In this document: positions 1 through 4,917 of the stretch, piece by piece | Position numbering within the stretch: the first letter of the stretch is position 1 | Layout: every line of letters begins with the position of its first letter | Assembly (NCBI GenBank): GCA_030916665.1 | Contig: JAUPWC010000634.1 | Coordinates: forward strand, 1-5,025 | Source of the DNA: Verrucomicrobiota bacterium | GTDB taxonomy: Bacteria > Verrucomicrobiota > Verrucomicrobiia > Opitutales > Opitutaceae | Length of the DNA stretch: 5,025 nt | Direction of reading: 5' to 3' | Notes under the pieces: model-generated | Seen by the model: the letters and a program-made list of their open reading frames with translations, nothing else | The model's database searches: none | Told to the model about the DNA's origin: nothing | Position numbers and translations under genes: made by a program

Positions 1-220
1 GACGGACTCACCGCCGACACTGCTGGTCCATGGTTATCCCGACCGGCTCGTCTGGTATCGCCACAGCCGCCGGCTGGCGGCGCGGCTGACGGAACTAGGC
101 GTGCCCGGCACGCATGTCGAGCTGCCGTGGGCCACCCACGCCTTCGACTACAATCCCGACGGACCCGGCGGCCAGGTCGCCGACGCGGCGATCACGGAGT
201 TCCTCGGCAGACTGCGCTGA
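1..220 (+). CDS. alpha/beta hydrolase (esterase/lipase-like), C-terminal part only
   Basis: This is the last 72 codons of a gene that begins before the window; the frame starts at base 2 and the stop TGA is at 218-220. The fragment opens with PPTLLVHGYPDRLVW, the usual strand-then-acid segment of the alpha/beta hydrolase fold. Asp at fragment residue 14 is the expected catalytic acid. A helix rich in Arg and Ala follows, then LPWATHAFDYN, where His at residue 46 is the expected catalytic histidine, and then a GPGGQ segment and a final helix. This end is typical of the carboxylesterase/BD-FAE type of serine hydrolases acting on ester bonds. The nucleophile Ser and the N-terminus are outside the window, so substrate and cellular location cannot be given. 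The gene converges on the SMP-30 gene and is followed seven bases later by a strong hairpin. Confidence 0.78.
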   Translation, partial: TDSPPTLLVHGYPDRLVWYRHSRRLAARLTELGVPGTHVELPWATHAFDYNPDGPGGQVADAAITEFLGRLR

Positions 221-226
221 CACTTT

Positions 227-263
227 CCGGCATCTTGTAACGAATTACGTTACAAGTTGCCGG
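227..263. terminator. 16-bp hairpin with AATTA loop, probable terminator or operator
   Basis: The left arm 227-242 (CCGGCATCTTGTAACG) and right arm 248-263 (CGTTACAAGTTGCCGG) are complementary at 15 of 16 positions. The only mismatch is T233 against T257, and the loop is AATTA (243-247). It begins seven bases after the hydrolase stop codon, where a transcription terminator is expected. There is no T-run after either arm, so it is not a textbook Rho-independent terminator. The core TTGTAACG-N5-CGTTACAA is also the size and symmetry of a binding site for a dimeric repressor, but a site between converging genes is an unlikely operator. The pairing is seen directly; the terminator role is inferred from position. 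Confidence 0.5.
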
Positions 264-268
264 GTGGC

Positions 269-400
269 TTAACCCGGATTCCGCGATTGCCGGTGTACGC
301 GGCGGGAGCCGCGGGATTTTCGGAAGCAGTCGCAAATTCCTGTCCCTGCGATCCCGCGCAGGGTTACAAAATCCCAAGCAAAACCGGAATCCGGGCTTAA
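269..400. repeat. 132-bp non-coding element bounded by TTAA-ended inverted repeats, with nested stems
   Basis: The left end 269-283 (TTAACCCGGATTCCG) and right end 385-400 (CGGAATCCGGGCTTAA) are inverted repeats, with 11 contiguous pairs plus TTAA and a single-base bulge. Inside are a 6-bp stem 298-303/308-313 closed by GGGA (a GNRA-type tetraloop), an 8-bp stem 313-320/368-375 (GGGATTTT with AAAATCCC) and a 7-bp stem 344-350/357-363 (CCCTGCG with CGCAGGG). The first two share base 313. The stems are nested, so one multibranched fold is possible. No convincing gene lies here. It could be a REP-like or MITE-like repeat, the terminator of the SMP-30 gene (its stop is at 402-404), or a structured RNA. 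I cannot tell which without a genome-wide repeat search. Confidence 0.45.
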
Positions 401-401
401 A

Positions 402-1430
402 TCACCGCGCGGCGCCCTTCACCTTGGTGCGGACGCGCAGGAGGGCCTCGTCGGCGGTGATGTAGAAAGTCTGGTGGTCGGCGTCGCCGAAGGCGCAGTT
501 GGCGGTGGCGCGGCCGGTGAGGATGGAGCCGAGGTGCTTGCCTTCGGGACTGATGATCAGCACGCCGCCGGGGCCCGTGGTCCAGATGTTGCCCTGCACG
601 TCCACCTTGAGGCCGTCGAAGGCGCCGCGCCGTCCTTGTTTCATCAGGGCGCTGCCGTCGAAGAAGAGGCGGCTGGAAGCGACGCTGCCGTCGGCGTTGA
701 GGGCGTAAGCCTTGATCCAAGGTTCGCGGCCCTCGCTGCTGGCGACATAGACGGTGCGCTCGTCGGGGGAAAGGGCGACGCCGTTGGGGCGGCTCAGGTC
801 GCTTGCGATGACCGTCAGTTTCCCGTCCGTGCCGAGGCGGTAGACGCCGTGGAAGTCGGTCTCCTGCTTCGTGTCGGCGGGCAGGCCGTAGGGCGGGTCG
901 GTGAAGAAGAGGTTGCCGGCACGGTCGTAGCAGAGGTCGTTGGGGCTGCTGAAGCGTTTGCCCTCGAAGCGGTCCACGACGGTCTCGAAGCTTTTGCCGT
1001 CGGCGGCAAGGCGGGCCACGCGGCGGTCGCCGTGCTGGCAAAGCGTGAGGCGGCCCTGGGCGTCGAGCGTCAGGCCGTTGGAGCCGCGCTCGCGGCCGTT
1101 GTATTGCGTGCCGGTGAAGCCGCTGGGTTCGAGATGGACGGAGATGCCTTCGCCCTCCTTCCAGCGGTACACGCGGTTCTCCGGCACGTCGCTAAAGAGC
1201 AACGCGCCGAGGGCCGGCACCCAGATCGGGCCCTCCGACCAGTTGAAGCCGGAGCCGAGGTTCTCGACGACGGCATCCGGGGCGAGCAGGGCATCGAGCG
1301 CGGGGTCGAGCCGCTCGAGCGTGGTCTTGGCGTCCTTGGGGTAGGGAGCGAAGGTCGAGGTGATCGGGGCGGGGGCGGCGGTGAGCATGGCGGTGGAAAG
1401 CGCGGCGGTGGCGAGCAGGGGCAGTTTCAT
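402..1430 (-). CDS. SMP-30/gluconolactonase-like beta-propeller enzyme, exported
   Basis: The protein has 342 residues from the ATG at 1430. It belongs by motif to the SMP-30/gluconolactonase/LRE family, six-bladed beta-propellers that hydrolyse sugar lactones or related esters using one divalent metal. Residues 1 to about 20 (MKLPLLATAALSTAMLTAAP) form a signal peptide, so the mature enzyme is probably periplasmic. The expected metal and substrate ligands are all present: Glu66 in SEGPIW, Asn118 in SNGL, Asn164 in SPNDL, Asn216 in RPNG and Asp272 in FDGL. Repeated D-x-x-G-N/R-L blade motifs lie between them. An in-frame ATG at 1457 would add nine residues. I prefer 1430 because it places the Lys immediately before the hydrophobic core. 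Neither start has a normal ribosome binding site. The gene is divergent from the sigma factor operon. The true substrate is unknown; gluconolactone is only the family archetype. Confidence 0.9.
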   Translation of the reverse strand: MKLPLLATAALSTAMLTAAPAPITSTFAPYPKDAKTTLERLDPALDALLAPDAVVENLGSGFNWSEGPIWVPALGALLFSDVPENRVYRWKEGEGISVHLEPSGFTGTQYNGRERGSNGLTLDAQGRLTLCQHGDRRVARLAADGKSFETVVDRFEGKRFSSPNDLCYDRAGNLFFTDPPYGLPADTKQETDFHGVYRLGTDGKLTVIASDLSRPNGVALSPDERTVYVASSEGREPWIKAYALNADGSVASSRLFFDGSALMKQGRRGAFDGLKVDVQGNIWTTGPGGVLIISPEGKHLGSILTGRATANCAFGDADHQTFYITADEALLRVRTKVKGAAR

Positions 1431-1509
1431 GGGGTGGAAAGAAGCGAAACGATGCATCCTTCCGCGGGTTGCGCAAGCCGCCCGCCGGTCACTTCATTAG
1501 CGCAGCGGC

Positions 1510-1547
1510 CGGAAACGGCGGCCGGCGCGTTTCCGTTGTAAGGAAAC
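1510..1547. promoter_or_regulatory. divergent regulatory site: AAACGGC-N13-CCGTTG with GGAAAC repeats, candidate ECF promoter
   Basis: GGAAAC (1511-1516), a 17-base spacer and CGTT (1534-1537) resemble ECF sigma promoters, which commonly have AAC in the -35 box and CGT in the -10 box. Transcription would start around 1545, giving a short leader that keeps the AGGA ribosome site of the sigma gene. The stretch is also symmetric: AACGG (1514-1518) and CCGTT (1533-1537) are inverted repeats. GGAAAC occurs again at 1542-1547 with GTTTCC (1529-1534) between, so the middle copy could pair with either neighbour (8 bp with 1510-1517, or 6 bp with 1542-1547). The rest of the 149-base gap (1431-1579) shows no other clear signal. 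The motifs are seen; promoter function is inferred. Confidence 0.38.
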
Positions 1548-1566
1548 CGTCCGGGCCGCATCTAAC

Positions 1567-1570
1567 AGGA
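1567..1570 (+). promoter_or_regulatory. ribosome binding site AGGA that fixes the sigma factor start
   Basis: AGGA lies nine bases before GTG at 1580. The open frame extends upstream to a TTG at 1469, but that stretch is low-complexity and unlike a sigma factor. This site, together with the position of sigma region 2, supports GTG 1580 as the start. Confidence 0.6.
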
Positions 1571-1579
1571 CAATTCAAC

Positions 1580-2092
1580 GTGACCCCTGAGGAACAAAAC
1601 ATCCGATTCTCCGCCTGGCTGGACCAGCACGCCGCCGTGCTGCACCACGTGGCCAACGGTTTCTCCGAGGGGGCGGACCGCCACGATCTGATGCAGGAGC
1701 TCATGCTGGCGATGTGGCGGGCGATTCCGGTTTACCGCGCCGGGGCCCAGGCCTCGACGTTCATCTACCGGGTGGCGCACAACGCCGCTCTGAACTGGCG
1801 GCGCACGCAGAAGAATTACCGCGAGCGGATCGACCGGTTCGAAGCGCAGGCCCCGGCCGAGCCGACGGCGGACAGCCGGCGCGAACACGAGGCGCTGGAG
1901 CACGTCTATGCCGCCATCCGCCGGCTGCCGCCGCTGGACCGCTCGCTGATCCTGCTGCACCTGGACGGTCTGGACTACGCCGAGATCGCCGGGATTCACG
2001 GCCTGACCGAAACAAACGTCGGCGCGCGCCTCTCGCGGCTCCGGCAAAAACTCGCCACCACTTTGGAGGACATCACCCATGAACTTCGCTGA
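1580..2092 (+). CDS. ECF-type RNA polymerase sigma factor (sigma-70 family)
   Basis: The protein has 170 residues with a GTG start. It would bind core RNA polymerase and direct it to a small set of promoters. Residues about 10-75 form sigma region 2: DRHDLMQELMLAMWRAI at 33-49 is the core-binding helix (the DL.QE..L..W pattern), and STFIYRVAHNAALNWRR at 59-75 is the -10 recognition helix. A variable linker rich in Pro, Ala and Glu follows (about 85-100). Residues about 101-160 are region 4, with the IRRLPPLDRSLILLHLDGL segment and a helix-turn-helix (YAEIAGIHGLTETNVGARLSRLR, 133-155) that reads the -35 box. The length is normal for ECF factors, and region 3 is absent, as expected. The gene overlaps the next one by 14 bases. 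The candidate ECF promoter upstream would make it autoregulated. Family assignment is firm; its signal and targets are inferred. Confidence 0.92.
   Translation: MTPEEQNIRFSAWLDQHAAVLHHVANGFSEGADRHDLMQELMLAMWRAIPVYRAGAQASTFIYRVAHNAALNWRRTQKNYRERIDRFEAQAPAEPTADSRREHEALEHVYAAIRRLPPLDRSLILLHLDGLDYAEIAGIHGLTETNVGARLSRLRQKLATTLEDITHELR
2065..2070 (+). promoter_or_regulatory. strong ribosome binding site GGAGGA inside the sigma gene
   Basis: GGAGGA sits eight bases before ATG 2079 and within the last codons of the sigma factor gene. It is the best Shine-Dalgarno sequence in the window, much stronger than the AGGA before the sigma gene, so the membrane protein may be made in equal or greater amount than the sigma factor. 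That is the expected balance for an anti-sigma partner. Confidence 0.75.
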
Positions 2093-2699
2093 CATCGAAA
2101 AAGCCTGGCGCTCGGCCGGAAACCGTCCGTCCGCCGCCCAACTGGAGAAACAAAAAATGGACCTCATCAATGAACTGCACCGGCGCCGTCGTGCCAGCCG
2201 GGGCCTGCTCGTGCTCACCGCCATCCCGCTCGTGCTGCTCACGGGCCGTCTGCTCCTGCACATTGTCTGGCCCGATCCGGCGCTCGACCGGCTGGACCTC
2301 ACGCGGGAGTGGGTGGTCGTGCCCTTTTTCCTGCTGCCCTGGGCCGGCTGGTTTCTGATCTGGCGTCAGCACCGGCGCCACGAGGCCGTGCACGGCGCGT
2401 ATGCGGAATCCATCCAGGCCAGCACGGCGGCTCTGCTGGATGAGAACCGCCGTGCTGGCATCCGAGCGCTGGTGGCCGCCGGCGGACTTCTGCTGAGCCT
2501 GCCGTTTCTCGGCGGTGTGGTCTGGCAATTGCGGGCCGTGGGCAAGATGGGCGACGAGGTGCTGATTCCCGCCTTCGTGATCTACCCGGCCTACGTGGTG
2601 CTGATGGTGGCCTGGATCGGCTGGAAACACCTGCGCACAACCGCGCCGCGCCGGAAGGAACTGGAAGCACGCCTCTCCGACTACAACCGCTCCGCCTGA
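2079..2699 (+). CDS. four-helix membrane protein, candidate anti-sigma partner
   Basis: This 206-residue protein has no family I can name with certainty. Residues 1-41 are hydrophilic and helical, starting MNFADIEKAWRSAG and ending in a basic patch (HRRRRASR, 34-41), so this end should stay in the cytoplasm. Four hydrophobic segments follow at about 42-64, 78-95, 128-150 and 161-182. A charged loop lies at about 96-127, and a basic C-terminal tail at 183-206. An even number of helices puts both ends in the cytoplasm. Its start overlaps the sigma factor gene by 14 bases and has a strong ribosome site, so the two are co-translated. ECF factors are usually held inactive by a membrane protein encoded directly downstream. 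The cytoplasmic N-terminal helix next to a membrane anchor fits that role, but no HxxxCxxC zinc motif or FecR domain is seen. The anti-sigma role is inferred from context. Confidence 0.82.
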   Translation: MNFADIEKAWRSAGNRPSAAQLEKQKMDLINELHRRRRASRGLLVLTAIPLVLLTGRLLLHIVWPDPALDRLDLTREWVVVPFFLLPWAGWFLIWRQHRRHEAVHGAYAESIQASTAALLDENRRAGIRALVAAGGLLLSLPFLGGVVWQLRAVGKMGDEVLIPAFVIYPAYVVLMVAWIGWKHLRTTAPRRKELEARLSDYNRSA

Positions 2700-2713
2700 T
2701 CGCTCACCAGGCG
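2693..2713. terminator. small hairpin enclosing both convergent stop codons
   Basis: CGCCTG (2693-2698) pairs with CAGGCG (2708-2713) around a nine-base loop. The hairpin contains the ends of both converging genes: the stop TGA at 2697-2699 and the minus-strand stop at 2704-2706. Only bases 2700-2703 lie between the two genes, so any terminator must overlap coding sequence. There is no T-run on either side and the stem is only 6 bp, so the role as a bidirectional terminator is weakly supported. Confidence 0.25.
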
Positions 2714-4782
2714 AGCCGCAGACCGCCGAGCACGTGGCGCGGGCTGCCGGTGTTGAAGAGGCCGTCGGCGCTGCGGCCGGTCTCGATGCGCTCGTCGGTG
2801 AGATTCTCGGCGCTGAGGGTGAGTTCGAGCCGCTCGTTGAAGCGGTAACTCACGCCGAGGTCCACGACGAGCGCGGCGCCGAGGCGCAGCAGATTTTCGT
2901 CGTCCTCGAACTGCTGGCCGAGGAAACGCGCGCGGGGCGTGAGCGTGAGCGCTTTCAGCGGCGACCAGGAGGCGCTGAAAGTCGCGACGTGGCGCGGCAC
3001 CTGCGCGAGGCGCTTGCCGACGAGGGCAGGCGCGACGGAGGCGGCGCGGACCTTGGCGTCGTTGTAGAGGTAATCGGCAGTCAGAGAGAGTGTGGCGGTC
3101 GGCGTCCAGCGGGCGGACAACTCCAAACCCTGCACGCGGGTGCGGTCGAGGTTGAGGCGCTGGCGGCCGAGCCCGCCGGCCGGGACGAAACCGACGATGG
3201 GGAAGGAGCCGGGGCCGCGGTAAAGCGTGACGTTGCCGACGGCGTCGCGCAGGTCGTTCCAGAACACGGCGGCACCGAGGGTGAGCGCACCCTTGGTGTA
3301 TTCAGCGCCGAGTTCGGCGCTGGTGGCGTGCTCGGTGTCGAGCGCGGCGTTGGCCTCGGTGATGACGTTGCCCACGCGGAAGGGGCGGTAGAGCTCGTTG
3401 AGCGTGGGGCGGCGGAAGGCGTGCTGCGCGGCGGCGCGCAGACGCCAGCTGGCAGAGGGGCGCCAGACGAGACCGGCGCTGGGAGAAAATTCCGCGCCGT
3501 CGCGTTTGGTGTAGGTGTCGTTGCGCAGCACGTTGCCCGTGGCGCGCTCGGTTTCGCGGCGGTATCCGTCGGTCTCGCGCCAGAAATCCACCCGACCGCC
3601 GATGGTGGCGCGAAGGTCGGGGGCGAGCGAGCGCTCGTGCAAGGCGAAGAGCCCGGCGGTTTCCTGCGTGCCGCCGGCGACGCGCTCGCGCGCGAAGTTG
3701 CCGGCGGTGAAGGTGAAGTGCTCGCGCGTCTCGCCGCGCACACGGCGCCAGTCGAGACCGGCGCTGGTGCGGGCCAGGTCGTGTTTCCAGGTTCCGGTCC
3801 ACGCCGCGCCGAAGGCCTCGGCGGGCACGGCGAACTGGTCGCTGGCAGGCGTCTCGGCCGTGCGGGTGGCGTTGACCGAGCTGAAGGTGCTGGCGAACGA
3901 CTGGTCCTGCGCGTAAGCGACGACATCCCATGAGAACGTGGTGCCCCTCACGTCGGCCAGTGCGATGGAGGCGAAGTCCTCCCGCGAGGAGTTCCGCTGG
4001 TAGGGCGTGCCGTTGTTGCGGTCCTCCGCGTAGGTGCGGGCCGTGAGCGTGAGCCCGATGCCTTCGGAAACTTCCTGCCGCCAGCGGCCGGCGAGCCAGC
4101 GGTGTTCGCTGGCCGCGGTTTGGTCGATCGGGCCGCGATCGTCGGGCGCGACGAGCCGGAAGCCGTCGGTGGCGAAATCCCGGGCGAGCAGCTGCACCTG
4201 GCCCCCGCCGAGCGACTGGCTGACGGCGAGCTCCGCACTGTGCGTGGCGAAGTCCCCGTAGGTCGCGGCGAGGCGGCCGCGCGTGGCGCCGGGATTTTCC
4301 GTGAGCAGCTGGACGATGCCGCCGAGGGCGGCGTTGCCCCAGGCGGTGGCACCGCCGCCGCGCACGACTTCGGCGGCGGCGAGGGACTCGCGCGGGACCT
4401 TGCTCCAGGCGACCCAGCCGCCGAAGGGGTCGTTGAGCGGCACGCCGTCGAGCAGCACGAGCGAGCGGCTGGCGCCGCTCGGGCCGAGGCCGCGGAGCGA
4501 CACGCCCTGCGCGGTCGGATTGGCGGAGAGACTGTCGCTGCGACGGAAAAGTCCGAAGCCCGGCACGGAGCGCAGCGCGCCGTCGGCCGTGGAGGCGGGA
4601 TTCGAACGGAGCTGGTCGCCGGAGAGTGCGGTGATCGAGAACGGCACCTGATCCGGAGCTTCGGCCGTGCGCGACGCGCTGACGACAACGGTGGGCAGAG
4701 AGACGGTCTGGGCGTTTAGACCGAGACTGGCTGGCCACAGTAGGCACAAAAGGCGCAAAAATGTTGGGCGAGGATCGGGCAC
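2704..4782 (-). CDS. TonB-dependent outer-membrane receptor
   Basis: The complete 692-residue receptor imports a ligand (typically a metal chelate, cobalamin or a sugar) across the outer membrane using TonB energy. Residues 1-24 are a signal peptide, probably cut after LNA. LPTVVVSAS (29-37) is a TonB-box-like segment. The plug domain spans about 42-165, with LRSVPGFG (70-77), VSLRGLGPSGASRSLVLLDG (94-113), VPLNDPFGG (114-122) and EVVRGGGATAWGNAALGGIVQL (from residue 138), all standard plug motifs. The rest is a beta-barrel of alternating strands and polar loops. It includes an ENLTDE motif near the end and closes with a terminal Trp, the usual barrel-assembly signal. The start is GTG at 4782, preceded by AGGG (4790-4793 on the other strand) at seven bases. 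No frameshift or truncation is visible. The plug most resembles BtuB/siderophore-type receptors, but the substrate cannot be determined. The sigma operon converges on its 3' end. Confidence 0.93.
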   Translation of the reverse strand: MPDPRPTFLRLLCLLWPASLGLNAQTVSLPTVVVSASRTAEAPDQVPFSITALSGDQLRSNPASTADGALRSVPGFGLFRRSDSLSANPTAQGVSLRGLGPSGASRSLVLLDGVPLNDPFGGWVAWSKVPRESLAAAEVVRGGGATAWGNAALGGIVQLLTENPGATRGRLAATYGDFATHSAELAVSQSLGGGQVQLLARDFATDGFRLVAPDDRGPIDQTAASEHRWLAGRWRQEVSEGIGLTLTARTYAEDRNNGTPYQRNSSREDFASIALADVRGTTFSWDVVAYAQDQSFASTFSSVNATRTAETPASDQFAVPAEAFGAAWTGTWKHDLARTSAGLDWRRVRGETREHFTFTAGNFARERVAGGTQETAGLFALHERSLAPDLRATIGGRVDFWRETDGYRRETERATGNVLRNDTYTKRDGAEFSPSAGLVWRPSASWRLRAAAQHAFRRPTLNELYRPFRVGNVITEANAALDTEHATSAELGAEYTKGALTLGAAVFWNDLRDAVGNVTLYRGPGSFPIVGFVPAGGLGRQRLNLDRTRVQGLELSARWTPTATLSLTADYLYNDAKVRAASVAPALVGKRLAQVPRHVATFSASWSPLKALTLTPRARFLGQQFEDDENLLRLGAALVVDLGVSYRFNERLELTLSAENLTDERIETGRSADGLFNTGSPRHVLGGLRLAW

Positions 4783-4789
4783 GGTGAAA

Positions 4790-4793
4790 CCCT
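4790..4793 (-). promoter_or_regulatory. ribosome binding site AGGG supporting the GTG start of the receptor
   Basis: CCCT on the + strand reads AGGG on the coding strand, seven bases before GTG 4782. The GTG start also gives a signal peptide of normal length, so it is preferred over any start further upstream. Confidence 0.55.
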
Positions 4794-4812
4794 GACGGAA
4801 GCCTCCGGCGCG

Positions 4813-4844
4813 AAAACGGCAAGCGGGCTTATGCCGTTGAACGG
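4813..4844. promoter_or_regulatory. divergent regulatory site between receptor and DUF4177 gene, second copy of AAACGGC-N13-CCGTTG
   Basis: AAACGGC (4814-4820) and CCGTTG (4834-4839), 13 bases apart, repeat exactly the arrangement found at 1513-1538. On the minus strand the same bases read TTCAAC, 17 bases, CGTT: an ECF-like promoter aimed at the receptor gene, about 32 bases before its GTG. The arms form a 7-bp inverted repeat, AACGGCA (4815-4821) with TGCCGTT (4832-4838). A third arm, AACGG (4840-4844), makes CCGTTGAACGG (4834-4844) a second small palindrome. The remaining bases of the gap (4783-4917) show no convincing sigma-70 boxes and no B12-box typical of a cobalamin riboswitch. Function is inferred. 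Confidence 0.38.
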
Positions 4845-4917
4845 TCGCGGTCTGCGCGGGGATCGGGCCAAGATTAGGCTCGCGTCGGCCCCGAGGTTGC
4901 GGGATGCCTTTTGGCCT

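Noticed and set aside
192..377. 61-codon minus-strand open frame in the hydrolase/SMP-30 intergenic region
   Set aside because: It is Arg/Pro-rich, runs through the hairpins and into the antisense of the hydrolase end, has no ribosome site and no recognisable features.
474..1541. Long + strand open frame (355 codons) opposite the SMP-30 gene
   Set aside because: Its composition is Gly/Ala/Val/Glu-rich with no recognisable motif, and it mirrors the codon bias of the real gene on the other strand. It is a shadow frame of GC-rich DNA.
1536..1564. TTGTAA (1536-1541) as a sigma-70 -35 box for the sigma operon
   Set aside because: No acceptable -10 box lies 16-18 bases downstream, and the start it implies would remove the ribosome site from the mRNA.
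1469..1579. N-terminal extension of the sigma factor from TTG 1469
   Set aside because: The extra 37 residues are not sigma-like and would cover the likely promoter, while GTG 1580 has an AGGA site and gives a normal ECF length.
2734..3933. 399-codon + strand open frame opposite the receptor
   Set aside because: It is low-complexity Gly/Ala/Glu/Val sequence with no domain, and an antisense shadow of the receptor gene.
3302..4822. 506-codon minus-strand open frame overlapping the receptor
   Set aside because: The product would be extremely Arg/Ala/Pro-rich and without motifs. The overlapping receptor frame has full plug and barrel signatures, so this is a frame-shifted shadow.
4783..4917. 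Cobalamin riboswitch upstream of the receptor
   Set aside because: No B12-box-like or other conserved riboswitch core was seen in the receptor leader. The only structure is the short AACGG/CCGTT repeats.
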